Source: Achromobacter marplatensis (lineage in GTDB: Bacteria; Pseudomonadota; Gammaproteobacteria; Burkholderiales; Burkholderiaceae_B). Taken from it: a stretch of DNA of 64,000 nucleotides. The notes below the pieces were generated by a model. That model did no database searches. It saw nothing but the letters and a program-made list of their open reading frames with translations, and was not told where the DNA came from. The translations under genes were made by a program, and so were the position numbers. Numbering within the stretch: the first letter of the stretch is position 1; the number at the start of each line of letters is the position of its first letter. The DNA lies in NCBI RefSeq assembly GCF_002209535.1, contig NZ_NJIG01000009.1, positions 62,001 to 126,000 on the forward strand, in the 5' to 3' direction. Of this stretch, positions 1 through 9,911 are shown one piece after another.

Positions 1-851
1 TGTGGACCGAGATCATCTCGGCCTGTCGCGGCCTGGAGCGCGGCATGACCGTCGCGTACCTGGGGCCGCAAGGCTCGTTTTCCGAACAGGCGGCGCTGGA
101 GCATTTCGGCCACGCTGTGCAGAAGCTGCCTTGCGCGTCATTCGACGAGGTCTTCCGCGCGGTCGAGGCCGGCCAAGCGGATGTGGGCATGGTGCCTGTG
201 GAGAACTCCACCGAAGGCGCCGTCAACCGCAGCCTGGACCTGTTGCTGAACACGCCGCTGACGATCCTGGGCGAACGCTCGCTCGTCATCCGCCATTGCC
301 TGATGTCGCAATCGGGCGGCATGGACGGCATCAAGACTATTTCCGCGCATCCGCAGGCGCTGGCTCAGTGCCAGGGCTGGCTGACGCGCAACTATCCCGA
401 CCTGGAACGCGTGGCTGCCTCCAGCAATTCCGAGGCTGCGCGTGCAGCGGCGGGCGACCCGACCGTTGCGGCGATCGCCGGCGAAGTGGCCGCGCCCGCC
501 TGGAACTTGCAGGTCGTTGCCGCCGGCATCCAGGACGATCCGCACAACCGGACCCGTTTCCTGGCCATCGGCAACATCCAGCCGCTGGTCAGCGGCAAGG
601 ACAAGACCAGCCTGATCCTGGCTGTGCCGAACCGTGCGGGCGCCGTGTATGAAATGCTGGCCCCGCTGGCGGCCAACGGCGTATCGATGACCCGCTTCGA
701 GTCGCGCCCCGCGCGCACCGGCCAGTGGGAATATTATTTCTACGTTGATGTCCTGGGCCACCGCAACGATCCGAACGTCGAGCGCGCCCTCGCCACCTTG
801 CAGGCGCAGGTCGCCTATCTGAAAGTGCTGGGTTCCTACCCGGCGCCGTGA
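1..851 (+). CDS. pheA: Prephenate dehydratase (P-protein), C-terminal part; 5' end outside window
   Basis: The frame is open from base 3 with no start, so the gene is cut by the window edge; 282 residues are visible. It begins in the linker WTEIISACRGLERG, typical of bifunctional chorismate mutase/prephenate dehydratase, so the mutase domain is inferred to lie upstream. The dehydratase domain follows (visible residues about 15-195), with AYLGPQGSFSEQAA at its start and the TRFL signature. A C-terminal ACT domain (about 200-280) carries the ESRP motif that binds phenylalanine for feedback control. It converts prephenate to phenylpyruvate in the cytosol. Its TGA overlaps the GTG of hisC (GTGA), indicating coupled translation within an aromatic amino-acid operon. 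Confidence 0.95.
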   Translation, partial: WTEIISACRGLERGMTVAYLGPQGSFSEQAALEHFGHAVQKLPCASFDEVFRAVEAGQADVGMVPVENSTEGAVNRSLDLLLNTPLTILGERSLVIRHCLMSQSGGMDGIKTISAHPQALAQCQGWLTRNYPDLERVAASSNSEAARAAAGDPTVAAIAGEVAAPAWNLQVVAAGIQDDPHNRTRFLAIGNIQPLVSGKDKTSLILAVPNRAGAVYEMLAPLAANGVSMTRFESRPARTGQWEYYFYVDVLGHRNDPNVERALATLQAQVAYLKVLGSYPAP

Positions 852-1984
852 GCCTCCACACCATGACCACCGCATCCAAGCCCCTCGTTGCTCCCGCGCA
901 CGTCAGCGCCATCGCGCCCTACCAGGCGGGCAAGCCCATTGAAGAACTGGCCCGCGAGTTCGGGCTGGATCCGGCCGGCATCGTCAAGCTGGCGTCCAAT
1001 GAAAACCCGCTGGGCATGCCCAAGTCGGCGCGCGCGGCCATGCTGGCCGCAGCCGAGTCGCTGGCCCGCTATCCCGACCCCAACGGTTTCGACCTGAAGG
1101 CGGCGCTGGCGGAACGCTACGGCGTGCCGATGAACTGGATCACGCTGGGCAACGGTTCGAACGACATCCTCGAGATCGCCGCGCTGGCGCTGCTGGAGCC
1201 GGGCTCGTCGGCGGTATATGCACAGCACTCGTTCGCGGTGTATCGCCTGGCCACGCAAGCGCGCGGCGCGCGCCACATCGTCGTGCCGGCGCAAGACTAC
1301 GGCCACGACCTGGATGCCATGTTCGACGCTATCGCCGACGACACGCGCCTGCTGTTCATCGCCAACCCCAACAATCCGACCGGCACCTTCGTGCCGGGCG
1401 ACAAGGTCGCGTCGTTCCTCGAGCGCGTGCAAGCCGCTCATGGCGATCGCGTCACCGTGGTGCTGGACGAGGCCTACAACGAATACCTGGATCCGGAGCA
1501 CCGCTTCGACAGCACCGCGCTGGCCCGCCGGTTCCCCAACCTGATCATTTCGCGCACGTTCTCCAAGGCCTACGGCCTGGCGGGCTTGCGCGTGGGTTTC
1601 TCGGTGGCCCAGCCGCCGCTGACTGACCTGCTGAACCGCGTGCGCCAGCCGTTCAACGTGAATACGCTGGCCCAGGCCGCGGCGATCGCCGCGCTGGGCG
1701 ATGCCGCCTACCTGGAAGAGGCGTACGCCTCGAACAAGTCCGGCAAGGCGCAATTGTGCGAAGCGTTCGACCGCCTGAAGCTGCGCTATGTGCCCAGCTA
1801 CGGCAACTTCGTGCTGGTGCATGTGGGCGATGCGCCGCGCATCAATCTGGAATTGCTCAAGCGCGGCGTGATCGTGCGCCCGGTGGCCGGCGACGGCCTG
1901 CCTGAATGGCTGCGTGTGTCTATCGGCCTGCCGCAAGAGAATGCCCGCTTCATCGATGCCCTGACCGCCATCCTGTCCGCATGA
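848..1984 (+). CDS. hisC: Histidinol-phosphate aminotransferase
   Basis: This PLP fold-type I aminotransferase has 378 residues from the GTG at 848; an ATG at 863 would give 373. The lysine that binds PLP lies in SRTFSKAYGLAGLRVG (about residue 240), and NPNNPTGT plus DEAYNEY are the other cofactor motifs. Enzymes of this family transaminate histidinol phosphate and, in many bacteria, also the aromatic 2-oxo acids. Its place between pheA and tyrA, away from other his genes, suggests a role in phenylalanine and tyrosine synthesis as well; that is inference. It overlaps pheA by four bases and tyrA by four bases (ATGA). The GTG is favoured by the overlap, while the ATG is the more standard codon; the sequence does not decide. 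Confidence 0.93.
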   Translation: MSLHTMTTASKPLVAPAHVSAIAPYQAGKPIEELAREFGLDPAGIVKLASNENPLGMPKSARAAMLAAAESLARYPDPNGFDLKAALAERYGVPMNWITLGNGSNDILEIAALALLEPGSSAVYAQHSFAVYRLATQARGARHIVVPAQDYGHDLDAMFDAIADDTRLLFIANPNNPTGTFVPGDKVASFLERVQAAHGDRVTVVLDEAYNEYLDPEHRFDSTALARRFPNLIISRTFSKAYGLAGLRVGFSVAQPPLTDLLNRVRQPFNVNTLAQAAAIAALGDAAYLEEAYASNKSGKAQLCEAFDRLKLRYVPSYGNFVLVHVGDAPRINLELLKRGVIVRPVAGDGLPEWLRVSIGLPQENARFIDALTAILSA

Positions 1985-2883
1985 ACGACGCGTTACCTTC
2001 TACGAATCAGGGGGCCGCTGGCCCCCTGATTCCTGTATTGGCCGTCGTGGGCGTGGGCCTGATCGGCGGCTCCTTCGCCGCGGCGTTGCGCCAGGCGGGT
2101 GGAGTGGGCCGCGTGCTGGGAGTGGGGCGCAATGCGTCTTCGCTGGCGCGCGCCGTCGAGCTGGGACTGATCGACGAGGCCGTTAGCGCCGAAGACGCGG
2201 CGGCCCGCGCCGACCTGATCTTGCTGTCCACGCCTGTGGGTGGCTTGAAGAACGTGCTGGCACGGATGCTGCCGCATCTGGGCGCCACGACGGTATTGAC
2301 CGACGCGGGCAGCACCAAGGCCGAAGTCGTCGACGCGGCGCGCGAGGCGCTGGCCGGCAGCATCGGACGTTTTGTGCCGGGCCATCCGATCGCGGGCGCG
2401 GAACGCACGGGGCCTGACGCGGCTGATCCGGGCTTGTATCAGGGGCGCACCGTGATCCTGACGCCGCTTGCCGAAAACAGCGCGCAGGCGACGGACCTGG
2501 TGCGCCGCGCCTGGCAGGCCTGCGGCGCCAGCGTGATCGACATGAATGCCGGCGCCCATGACCGCTTGCTGGCGTCGGTCAGCCATCTGCCGCATCTGTT
2601 GTCCGCGGTCTACATGGAGCAGGTGGCCACGGCCGCCGACGCGCGCACGCGCCTGGACCTGGCCGGCAGCGGTTTTCGTGATTTCACGCGTATCGCGGCG
2701 GGTTCGCCCGAGATGTGGCGCGATATCTTTCTATCCAACCGCGATGCGATGCTGGCCGAGCTTGCCGATGTGCGCGCCGTCCTGGATCGTGCCGAACGCG
2801 CCATCGCCGATGGCGACGACGCGGTGTTGCTGTCGCTGCTGGAAACCGCGGCCCAGGCGCGCCGCAACTGGCGCAAGGAGTAA
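1981..2883 (+). CDS. tyrA: Prephenate/arogenate dehydrogenase
   Basis: The 300-residue protein starts at an ATG overlapping the hisC stop (ATGA). An NAD(P)-binding Rossmann motif ([10 protein letters not shown], about residues 21-30) is followed by the [10 protein letters not shown] and [12 protein letters not shown] segments typical of the prephenate dehydrogenase family. It oxidatively decarboxylates prephenate to 4-hydroxyphenylpyruvate for tyrosine synthesis. No ACT domain or chorismate mutase domain is present. The first 17 codons, just before the Rossmann strand, contain a perfect 27-base hairpin (2005-2031), so the N-terminal tail may be shaped by an RNA element rather than by protein function. 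aroA follows after five bases. Confidence 0.93.
   Translation: MNDALPSTNQGAAGPLIPVLAVVGVGLIGGSFAAALRQAGGVGRVLGVGRNASSLARAVELGLIDEAVSAEDAAARADLILLSTPVGGLKNVLARMLPHLGATTVLTDAGSTKAEVVDAAREALAGSIGRFVPGHPIAGAERTGPDAADPGLYQGRTVILTPLAENSAQATDLVRRAWQACGASVIDMNAGAHDRLLASVSHLPHLLSAVYMEQVATAADARTRLDLAGSGFRDFTRIAAGSPEMWRDIFLSNRDAMLAELADVRAVLDRAERAIADGDDAVLLSLLETAAQARRNWRKE
2005..2031 (+). repeat. Perfect inverted repeat inside the tyrA 5' coding region
   Basis: Two 12-base arms (AATCAGGGGGCC and its complement) are separated by the 3-base loop GCT. The hairpin starts 24 bases after the tyrA start codon A and covers codons 9-17. No T-run follows, so it is not a classical terminator. It would form a very stable mRNA hairpin just behind the initiating ribosome. 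Confidence 0.8.
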
Positions 2884-2888
2884 CTGAC

Positions 2889-4211
2889 ATGGGCGCTTTG
2901 CCTTATCTGGACCTGCCGCGCGTGCGGCAAGCGCAGGGCGTGATCGCCTTGCCGGGTTCCAAGAGCATTTCAAACCGCGTGCTGTTGCTGTCGGCGATTG
3001 CCGAGGGCACCACCGTCATCACCGGCTTGCTGGATTCCGACGATACGCGCGTCATGCTGGGTGCGCTGCGCCAGCTGGGCGTGCAGGTGTCGGACCTGGA
3101 TGCCGGCCGCGTCACCGTCGAGGGCGTGCGCCGTTTCCCCGTGGAAAGCGCCGATCTCTTCATGGGCAACGCCGGTACGGCGATCCGTCCCCTGACCGCT
3201 GCGCTGGCCCTGATGGGCGGTGATTACCGCTTGTCGGGCGTGCCGCGCATGCACGAGCGGCCCATCGGCGACCTCGCAGACGCTTTGAATGCGCTGGGCG
3301 CCCGGATCGACTATCTGGGCCAACCGGGCTATCCGCCGCTGCATATCGGCCGTGGCGAGATCGCCGCGGATGCCGTGACGCGCGTGCAGGGTTCGGTGTC
3401 CAGCCAGTTCCTGACCGCCTTGCTGCTGGCCGCACCGCTGCAGGCGGGCCGCAGCGGCAAGCCCGTCACGATCGAAGTGGTGGGCGAACTGATCTCCAAG
3501 CCCTACATCGAAATCACGTTGAACCTGATGGCGCGCTTCGGCGTGCAGGTGCGGCGTGACGGCTGGAGCCGCTTCGTGATCGAGGGCGGCGCCGGCTACC
3601 GCAGTCCCGGCCAGATCGCGGTGGAAGGCGATGCCTCCACGGCGTCCTATTTCCTGGCGCTGGGTGCGATCGGCGGTGGTCCGTTGCGCGTGACGGGCGT
3701 GGGCGCTGACAGCATTCAGGGCGACGTCGCCTTTGCCGATACGCTGGCGCACATGGGCGCCAACGTGGCCTACGGTCCGGATTGGATCGAAGTGACCGGC
3801 GTACGGGTGGCCGACGGTGCGCGCCTGAAGGCGTTCGATACCGATTTCAACCTGATCCCGGACGCCGCCATGACCGCCGCGGCGCTGGCCCTGTATGCCG
3901 ACGGCCCGTGCCGCCTGCGCAACATCGGCAGTTGGCGGGTGAAAGAAACCGACCGCATTCACGCCATGCAGACGGAACTGGAAAAGCTGGGCGCGCAGGT
4001 GGAATCGGGGCCGGATTGGCTGCGTATCATCCCGCCGGCGCAGAACGCTTGGCGCGACGCGCACATCGGCACCTGGGACGACCACCGCATGGCCATGTGT
4101 TTTTCGCTGGCGGCCTTTGGCCCGGCAGCGGTCCGTATCCTGGATCCGGGTTGCGTCAGCAAGACGTTCCCGGGTTACTTTGATGTCTACGCGAGCCTGG
4201 TATCGGCCTAG
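2889..4211 (+). CDS. aroA: 3-phosphoshikimate 1-carboxyvinyltransferase (EPSP synthase)
   Basis: The protein has 440 residues and the usual length of bacterial EPSP synthases. The start ATG lies five bases after the tyrA stop. The N-terminal PGSKSISNR motif binds shikimate 3-phosphate. The [12 protein letters not shown] motif (around residues 93-104) binds phosphoenolpyruvate and classifies it with the class I enzymes, which have NAGTAx[12 protein letters not shown] and, near the C-terminus, [12 protein letters not shown] are the other conserved blocks. It makes 5-enolpyruvylshikimate 3-phosphate, the precursor of chorismate, and so feeds the pheA and tyrA products encoded just upstream. cmk follows after 14 bases. 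Confidence 0.96.
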   Translation: MGALPYLDLPRVRQAQGVIALPGSKSISNRVLLLSAIAEGTTVITGLLDSDDTRVMLGALRQLGVQVSDLDAGRVTVEGVRRFPVESADLFMGNAGTAIRPLTAALALMGGDYRLSGVPRMHERPIGDLADALNALGARIDYLGQPGYPPLHIGRGEIAADAVTRVQGSVSSQFLTALLLAAPLQAGRSGKPVTIEVVGELISKPYIEITLNLMARFGVQVRRDGWSRFVIEGGAGYRSPGQIAVEGDASTASYFLALGAIGGGPLRVTGVGADSIQGDVAFADTLAHMGANVAYGPDWIEVTGVRVADGARLKAFDTDFNLIPDAAMTAAALALYADGPCRLRNIGSWRVKETDRIHAMQTELEKLGAQVESGPDWLRIIPPAQNAWRDAHIGTWDDHRMAMCFSLAAFGPAAVRILDPGCVSKTFPGYFDVYASLVSA

Positions 4212-4225
4212 CGCGGCCCCCCCCT

Positions 4226-4918
4226 ATGACTTTGACTTCTTCGATTGATTCCTCTCCGGCCGCCGTCATCACGATCGACGGCCCCACTGCTTCGGGCAAG
4301 GGCACCGTGGCGCATCGCGTCGCCAAGGCGCTGGGCTGGGACGTGCTGGACAGCGGCGCGCTGTACCGCCTGACCGCCCTGGCCGCCATCAAGCAGGGCG
4401 TTGCCGCCGACGACGAACCCGGCGTGGCCCGCGTGGCCGAAACGCTGGACGTGCGCTTTGATGGCCCCCATGTGTACCTGGAAGGCGCCGACGTCGGCCA
4501 CGATATCCGCCGCGAGGAAGTGGGCAATTTCGCCTCCCGCGTGGCCGCTTTTCCCGGTGTGCGCCGGGCCCTGCTCGAGCGCCAGCGCGCCTTCCGCCTG
4601 CCGCCGGGCCTGGTGGCGGACGGCCGCGACATGGGCACGGTGGTGTTCCCGGATGCGTCCCTGAAGGTGTTCCTGGTCGCCGATGTGGTCGCCCGGGCGG
4701 AGAGGCGCCGTAAGCAGTTGATCGAAAAGGGAATTTCTGCTAATCTAGATGACCTTCTGCGAGACATGCGCGAGCGAGACGCCCGCGATACCGAACGCGC
4801 TACCGCGCCGCTGGCCCCCGCAGCAGATGCACACGTGCTGGATTCGTCTGATTTGACGATTGCAGAGACGGTGCAGGCAATACTGGATTTCTGGCAACAA
4901 GCGCAGGCAAAAGCTTAA
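4226..4918 (+). CDS. cmk: Cytidylate kinase
   Basis: The 230-residue protein starts at ATG 4226. A P-loop ([11 protein letters not shown]) lies near the N-terminus, and the LDSGALYR and [13 protein letters not shown] segments are hallmarks of the CMP kinase family. It phosphorylates CMP and dCMP to the diphosphates in the cytosol. The cmk-rpsA-ihfB order is a strongly conserved proteobacterial arrangement and supports the call. A short A- and T-rich stretch follows (about 4960-4985), before rpsA. Confidence 0.96.
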   Translation: MTLTSSIDSSPAAVITIDGPTASGKGTVAHRVAKALGWDVLDSGALYRLTALAAIKQGVAADDEPGVARVAETLDVRFDGPHVYLEGADVGHDIRREEVGNFASRVAAFPGVRRALLERQRAFRLPPGLVADGRDMGTVVFPDASLKVFLVADVVARAERRRKQLIEKGISANLDDLLRDMRERDARDTERATAPLAPAADAHVLDSSDLTIAETVQAILDFWQQAQAKA

Positions 4919-5122
4919 AGGCATCAGCCTGAAAGCTTGGCTGAAAGCCCAAGTTAGCCAGTCCACCTTTATTTTTTGATTAGGCCCTGTTCTAGCCAGG
5001 CGCAACCCCCACGGGACACCCCGCAGGGCAAACCGGCAGGCAGGTATTTTGACTCCACTGTGGCGGGCAATCCGCTGCGGTGTGTTCTTAACGGCCATTT
5101 CGGCCCAATGGATTTCAACCCC

Positions 5123-6835
5123 ATGTCTTCCGTTTCCACTACCGCCACCGGCGGCGAAAGCTTCGCCGACCTTTTCGCACAAAGCCTCAAGAGCCAGGAC
5201 ATGAAGTCCGGCGAGGTCATCAGCGCCGAAGTCGTGCGCGTCGACCATAACTTCGTCGTCGTCAACGCCGGCCTGAAGTCCGAAGCGCTGATCCCCCTGG
5301 AAGAGTTCCTGAACGACCAGGGCGAGCTCGAAGTGCAACCCGGCGATTTCGTCTCGGTGGCCATCGATTCCCTGGAAAACGGCTACGGCGACACCATCCT
5401 GTCGCGTGACCGCGCCAAGCGCCTGTCGGCCTGGCTGCAACTGGAAAAGGCCCTGGAAAACGGCGAGCTGGTTACCGGCACCATCACCGGCAAGGTGAAG
5501 GGCGGCCTGACCGTCATGACCAACGGCATCCGCGCGTTCCTGCCGGGTTCGCTGGTGGATCTGCGTCCGGTCAAGGACACCACCCCGTACGAAGGCAAGA
5601 CCCTCGAATTCAAGGTCATCAAGCTCGACCGCAAGCGCAACAACGTTGTGCTGTCGCGTCGCCAAGTGCTGGAAGCCAGCATGGGCGAAGAGCGTCAAAA
5701 GCTGCTCGAAACCCTGCACGAAGGTGCGGTGGTCAAGGGCGTGGTCAAGAACATCACCGACTACGGCGCGTTCGTTGACCTGGGCGGTATCGACGGCCTG
5801 CTGCACATCACCGACATGGCATGGCGCCGCGTGCGTCACCCGTCCGAAGTCCTGCAAGTGGGTCAGGAAGTCGAAGCCAAGGTCCTCAAGTTCGACCAGG
5901 AAAAGAGCCGCGTCTCGCTGGGCGTCAAGCAGCTGGGCGAAGATCCGTGGGTGGGCCTGGCTCGCCGCTACCCGCAAGGCACCCGCCTGTTCGGCAAGGT
6001 CACGAACCTGACCGACTACGGCGCGTTCGTTGAAGTCGAAGCCGGCATCGAAGGCCTGGTTCACGTCTCCGAAATGGACTGGACCAACAAGAACGTCGAC
6101 CCGCGCAAGGTTGTTACCCTGGGCGAAGAAGTCGAAGTCATGGTCCTGGAAATCGACGAAGACCGTCGTCGTATCTCGCTGGGCATGAAGCAGTGCCGTC
6201 AGAACCCGTGGGAAGAGTTCGCCACGAACTTCAAGCGCGGCGACAAGGTCCGCGGCGCCATCAAGTCGATCACCGACTTCGGCGTGTTCGTCGGTCTGCC
6301 TGGCGGCATCGACGGCCTGGTTCACCTGTCCGACCTGTCGTGGACGGAAACGGGCGAAGAAGCCGTGCGCAACTTCAAGAAGGGCGACGAGATCGAAGCC
6401 GTGGTTCTGGGCATCGATACCGACAAGGAACGCATCTCGCTGGGCATCAAGCAGCTGGAAGGCGACCCCTTCAACAACTTCGTCGCCACGTTTGACAAGG
6501 GCGCCGTTGTTCCGGGCACCATCAAGTCCGTCGAAGCCAAGGGCGCTGTTGTTACGCTGTCCGTGGACGTTGAAGGCTACCTGCGCGCTTCCGAGATCTC
6601 CTCGGGCCGCGTTGAAGATGCCACCACCGTTCTGAACGCTGGCGAAAACATCGAAGCCATGATCGTCAACATCGACCGCAAGACGCGTTCGATCCAACTG
6701 TCGATCAAGGCCCGTGACAACGCCGAAACCGCCGACACGATCCAGCGCATGTCCGACGCCAGCGCTTCGTCCGGCACCACCAACCTCGGCGCGCTGCTGA
6801 AGGCCAAGCTGGACCAACAGCGCAACGACGGTTAA
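5123..6835 (+). CDS. rpsA: 30S ribosomal protein S1
   Basis: The 570-residue protein contains six S1 RNA-binding repeats, recognisable by recurring DYGAFV/DFGVFV and LVHxS segments (for example [20 protein letters not shown], then [20 protein letters not shown]). It binds mRNA on the 30S subunit and helps initiation at weak ribosome-binding sites. I chose ATG 5123 ([11 protein letters not shown]); an in-frame ATG at 5108 would add five residues. Neither has a clear Shine-Dalgarno sequence, which fits the known autoregulated, SD-poor leaders of rpsA mRNAs. Codon use is strongly biased, as expected of a highly expressed gene. ihfB follows after three bases. Confidence 0.96.
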   Translation: MSSVSTTATGGESFADLFAQSLKSQDMKSGEVISAEVVRVDHNFVVVNAGLKSEALIPLEEFLNDQGELEVQPGDFVSVAIDSLENGYGDTILSRDRAKRLSAWLQLEKALENGELVTGTITGKVKGGLTVMTNGIRAFLPGSLVDLRPVKDTTPYEGKTLEFKVIKLDRKRNNVVLSRRQVLEASMGEERQKLLETLHEGAVVKGVVKNITDYGAFVDLGGIDGLLHITDMAWRRVRHPSEVLQVGQEVEAKVLKFDQEKSRVSLGVKQLGEDPWVGLARRYPQGTRLFGKVTNLTDYGAFVEVEAGIEGLVHVSEMDWTNKNVDPRKVVTLGEEVEVMVLEIDEDRRRISLGMKQCRQNPWEEFATNFKRGDKVRGAIKSITDFGVFVGLPGGIDGLVHLSDLSWTETGEEAVRNFKKGDEIEAVVLGIDTDKERISLGIKQLEGDPFNNFVATFDKGAVVPGTIKSVEAKGAVVTLSVDVEGYLRASEISSGRVEDATTVLNAGENIEAMIVNIDRKTRSIQLSIKARDNAETADTIQRMSDASASSGTTNLGALLKAKLDQQRNDG

Positions 6836-6838
6836 TTC

Positions 6839-7198
6839 GTGACCAAGTCGGAGCTGATCGCCGCCTTGGCGGCCCGCTATCCTCAGCTGGCCGCCCGCGA
6901 CACCGATTACGCGGTCAAGACCGTGCTGGATGCAATGACCCAGGCCCTGGCCTCGGGTCAGCGCATCGAGATCCGCGGTTTTGGCAGCTTCTCGTTGTCG
7001 CAGCGGTCTCCCCGAGTCGGTCGCAATCCGAAATCCGGCGAACAAGTGCTGGTGCCTGGCAAACAGGTGCCGCACTTCAAGGCGGGCAAGGAATTGCGCG
7101 AACGGGTAGACCTGGTCGGCGGCAATGACGAGGACGCTCAATCCTCTGGATCGAGTGAGCCGATGCCGTCCATGGCAAGTTTGCACGCCATGCATTGA
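6839..7198 (+). CDS. ihfB: Integration host factor subunit beta
   Basis: The start is a GTG three bases after the rpsA stop. The DNA-bending HU/IHF fold fills residues 1-93, with [22 protein letters not shown] forming the beta-arm region and the DNA-intercalating proline next to GRNPKTG-like residues. It pairs with IHF-alpha to bend DNA at specific sites. The protein is 119 residues long, about 25 more than the usual 94; the extra C-terminal tail (from about residue 96) is acidic then Ser/Met-rich and ends in HAMH. A strong terminator lies 46 bases downstream and ends the cmk-rpsA-ihfB unit. Confidence 0.95.
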   Translation: MTKSELIAALAARYPQLAARDTDYAVKTVLDAMTQALASGQRIEIRGFGSFSLSQRSPRVGRNPKSGEQVLVPGKQVPHFKAGKELRERVDLVGGNDEDAQSSGSSEPMPSMASLHAMH

Positions 7199-7244
7199 CG
7201 GCTCGGCGTAAAGGCTGCCTACGGGCAGATCGGACCGAGAACAG

Positions 7245-7276
7245 GCCCCTTGAGAAATCAAGGGGCTTTGTTTTTT
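7245..7276 (+). terminator. Rho-independent terminator after ihfB
   Basis: A 9-base stem (GCCCCTTGA with its complement) and a GAAA tetraloop are followed by TTTGTTTTTT. It separates the rpsA-ihfB unit from lapAB. Confidence 0.9.
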
Positions 7277-7323
7277 CCGGCCGCGCGCCTGGTGGCCTGG
7301 CGCCCCGCGGGGATTTTTTTTCC

Positions 7324-7350
7324 TTGTGGCTTTGCGGCGTCGCTTACAAT
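7324..7350 (+). promoter_or_regulatory. Possible sigma-70 promoter for lapA
   Basis: TTGTGG (7324-7329) and TACAAT (7345-7350) are separated by 15 bases, which is short. The location between the ihfB terminator and lapA fits a promoter for the lapAB-rfaE1-hldD unit. Spacing makes this tentative. Confidence 0.3.
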
Positions 7351-7381
7351 TGACAGTCTTGAATTCTCTGGAGCATGCGTC

Positions 7382-7696
7382 ATGCGCTATCTCGTCTGGG
7401 CCCTGCGATTGCTCGTGTTTATTGCGGTATTGATGTTCGCCCTGAAGAACACCGATCCGGTTGCCGTGAAGTTCTACGCGGATTACGTCGTGCAAGACGT
7501 GCCGTTGATCGTTGTGATGCTGGTCGTATTCGTGGCCGGCGCCCTGTTTGGCTTGTTGCTGACCGTGCCCGCCGCCATGCGCCGCCGCCGCGAAGCCATG
7601 CGCTTGCGCCGCGAGCTGGACCGCGTGCAGGCCGCCGTCAATGGCACCACGCCTGTCGTGCCGCCGGAAGCCGTTGCGCCGATGTCGCCGCTGTGA
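7382..7696 (+). CDS. lapA: Lipopolysaccharide assembly protein LapA (DUF1049)
   Basis: The 104-residue inner-membrane protein has two transmembrane segments (about residues 2-20 and 40-62) separated by NTDPVAVKFYADYVV. A cytoplasmic Arg-rich helix (RRRREAMRLRRELDRVQ) follows, the typical layout of LapA. LapA works with LapB in controlling LpxC proteolysis by FtsH and in LPS assembly. I chose ATG 7382; GTC/ATG codons upstream are out of frame or lack support. The neighbours lapB, rfaE1 and hldD all serve LPS synthesis, which strengthens the assignment. A 59-base gap precedes lapB. Confidence 0.9.
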   Translation: MRYLVWALRLLVFIAVLMFALKNTDPVAVKFYADYVVQDVPLIVVMLVVFVAGALFGLLLTVPAAMRRRREAMRLRRELDRVQAAVNGTTPVVPPEAVAPMSPL

Positions 7697-7755
7697 CGGC
7701 ACGCCGTCTGCCGCACACCTCCTTTTCGCACTGAATTACCGCAAGAGCCCGAATA

Positions 7756-8973
7756 GTGGATTTTGAACCTTGGTGGTTGATTTTCGTGCCCGTGTTGTTT
7801 GCGCTTGGCTGGTTGGCCGCGCGCTTCGATATCCGGCAGATGCTTCGGGAAACCCGCAGCCTGCCCGACTCGTATTTCCGGGGGCTTAACTTCCTGCTGA
7901 ACGAGCAGCCGGACCGTGCGATTGACGCGTTCGTCGAAGTCGCCAAGCTGGATCCGGAAACCACCGAACTGCACTTTGCGTTGGGCAGCCTTTTCCGCCG
8001 TCGCGGCGAGATGGAACGCGCTATCCGCGTCCATCAAAGCCTGCTGAGCCGCTCTGACCTGCCGGCCGCCGAGCGCGAACATGCGCAACATGAACTAGCG
8101 CAGGACTTCCTGAAGGCCGGCATGCTGGATCGAGCCGAAAGCGGTTTTGAACAGCTGAAGGACACGCGCTACGCACTGCCGGCCCTGCGCTCGCTGATCC
8201 GCATTTTCGAATCGGAACACGATTGGCCGCGCGCCATCGAGGCCGTCAAGACGCTGCAAGGGCTGGTCGACGAGCCCGTGCCGCAGATCGTGCATTACTA
8301 CTGCGAGCAGGCGCAGACCGCGCTGACCGCCAAGCCCGCGGACGTGGATGCCGCGCACAAGGCGCTGGATGCCGCCGATCACGCCCTGTCCACGACTGAC
8401 GTGTCACTGAGCAAAGGCGCGATGGTTCGCACGGCCATGCTGCGCGCGCGCCTGGCTCTGATGGAGCAAGACCCCAAGCGTGAACGCCTGTACCTGGAGT
8501 CGGTGATGACCGACGCGCCGGAATACGCGGGCCTGGTGGCCGAGCAACTGCTGGCCAACTATCGCGCGGCCGGTCAGGTCGAAGCTGGGCTGGAATTCCT
8601 GCAAAAGCAGTATCAGCGCCATGCGTCGCTGGACCTGTTCAATGTGGTGTTCCGCGAATTGCGCGTGCAGCAAGGCTCGGCCGTGGCCTGGACGTTCGCG
8701 CGCGGCGCGCTGCGCAGCCATCCGTCCCTGCTGGGCCTGGACCGTCTGCTGGAAGCCGAACTCGCCAGCCCGGAATCCGGCGTCACGGAGCAGGGGCCGG
8801 TGCCCGGCGCCGACCTGACGCTGCTGCGCAGCCTGATCCACAAGCATACGCAACGGCTGGACCGCTATGCGTGCCGCAGTTGCGGTTTTCAAGCGCGTCG
8901 TTTTTACTGGCAATGTCCCGGCTGCAACGCCTGGGAAACCTATGCGCCGCGCCGCCTGGAAGAACTTGAATGA
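7756..8973 (+). CDS. lapB: Lipopolysaccharide assembly protein LapB (YciM)
   Basis: The 405-residue protein starts at GTG 7756. An N-terminal membrane anchor (WWLIFVPVLFALGWLAARF, about residues 6-24) is followed by TPR repeats through about residue 350, beginning with the YFRGLNFLLNEQPDRAIDAF block. A C-terminal rubredoxin-like metal site follows, with CRSC and CPGC pairs (CRSCGFQARRFYWQCPGC). In enterobacteria LapB recruits LpxC to FtsH for degradation and so balances LPS with phospholipid synthesis. It overlaps the next gene by four bases (ATGA), so translation is coupled to the heptose kinase. Confidence 0.95.
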   Translation: MDFEPWWLIFVPVLFALGWLAARFDIRQMLRETRSLPDSYFRGLNFLLNEQPDRAIDAFVEVAKLDPETTELHFALGSLFRRRGEMERAIRVHQSLLSRSDLPAAEREHAQHELAQDFLKAGMLDRAESGFEQLKDTRYALPALRSLIRIFESEHDWPRAIEAVKTLQGLVDEPVPQIVHYYCEQAQTALTAKPADVDAAHKALDAADHALSTTDVSLSKGAMVRTAMLRARLALMEQDPKRERLYLESVMTDAPEYAGLVAEQLLANYRAAGQVEAGLEFLQKQYQRHASLDLFNVVFRELRVQQGSAVAWTFARGALRSHPSLLGLDRLLEAELASPESGVTEQGPVPGADLTLLRSLIHKHTQRLDRYACRSCGFQARRFYWQCPGCNAWETYAPRRLEELE

Positions 8974-9911
8974 AGCCTTTCCCCGCCGAAGCCATTTCGC
9001 GTAGCCGCGTCCTAGTGGTGGGCGACGTGATGCTGGACCGTTACTGGTTCGGCGAAGTCGAACGTATTTCACCGGAAGCGCCGGTGCCCGTGGTGCGCGT
9101 CGCACGCCGCGAAGACCGTCTGGGCGGCGCCGCCAACGTGGCCCGCAACGTGGCGGCACTTGGCGGTCAGGTGACGCTGGTGGGCGTGCTGGGTGCGGAC
9201 GAGGCTGGCGACAGCATCCGGCGTCTGTCGGCCGAAGCCGGCATCCATGCCGACCTGATCGCCGACCCCTCCCTGCACACCACGCTGAAAATGCGCGTGC
9301 TGGGCCGCCAGCAGCAACTGCTGCGCGTGGATTTCGAACAGCACCCCGAGCAGGCCGCGCTGGACAGCGTGGACGCCGCGTTGGCCCGCCATCTGGCCAA
9401 CCACGACATCGTGGTGTTGTCCGACTATGCCAAGGGCGTGCTGACCCGCGTCGAATCGCTGCTGGCCATGGCGCGCCATGCGGGCATCCCGGTGCTGGTG
9501 GACCCCAAGGGCGACGACTACGCGCGTTATCGCGGCGCCACGCTGGTCACGCCGAACCGCTCGGAAATGCAGCAGGCCGTGGGCCGCTGGAATTCCGAGG
9601 CCGAATTGACCGATCGGGCGCAACGCTTGCGCGCCGACCTGGACCTGGAAGCCTTGCTTGTGACGCGTTCCGAGCAGGGCATGACGTTGTTTACCGATAC
9701 GGGGCGCGACCACATCGATGCGCAGGCGCACGAAGTGTTCGATGTGTCCGGCGCAGGCGATACCGTGCTGGCCACGCTGGCGGTGTCGCGCGCTATCGGC
9801 TTGCCGTGGGCCGAGGCCATGGGCTGGGCCAACAAGGCCGGCGGCATCGCCGTGGGCAAGCTGGGCACCTCCGTCGTCACCGCAGCCGAATTGGCAGGAG
9901 AATCCTCATGA
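8970..9911 (+). CDS. rfaE1: D-glycero-beta-D-manno-heptose-7-phosphate kinase (stand-alone RfaE domain I)
   Basis: This 313-residue protein is a PfkB/ribokinase-family kinase. [23 protein letters not shown] is the N-terminal sugar-binding block and [14 protein letters not shown] the C-terminal signature with the catalytic aspartate. The length matches only the kinase half of E. coli HldE, so the nucleotidyltransferase half must be a separate gene elsewhere, as is usual in betaproteobacteria. It makes heptose 1,7-bisphosphate for the LPS inner core. It overlaps lapB (ATGA) and hldD (ATGA), forming a tight LPS operon. Confidence 0.95.
   Translation: MKPFPAEAISRSRVLVVGDVMLDRYWFGEVERISPEAPVPVVRVARREDRLGGAANVARNVAALGGQVTLVGVLGADEAGDSIRRLSAEAGIHADLIADPSLHTTLKMRVLGRQQQLLRVDFEQHPEQAALDSVDAALARHLANHDIVVLSDYAKGVLTRVESLLAMARHAGIPVLVDPKGDDYARYRGATLVTPNRSEMQQAVGRWNSEAELTDRAQRLRADLDLEALLVTRSEQGMTLFTDTGRDHIDAQAHEVFDVSGAGDTVLATLAVSRAIGLPWAEAMGWANKAGGIAVGKLGTSVVTAAELAGESS

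Noticed and set aside
836..1936. 366-codon minus-strand frame opposite hisC
   Set aside because: It is a shadow of hisC with no recognisable motif or ribosome-binding site.
5049..5054. TTGACT upstream of rpsA as a -35
   Set aside because: No -10 lies at 15-19 bases, so the rpsA promoter was not called.
4745..7702. 985-codon open frame on the minus strand across rpsA, ihfB and lapA
   Set aside because: It is the mirror of strongly codon-biased GC-rich genes; the translation is low-complexity and unlike any protein, and rpsA is certain on the other strand.
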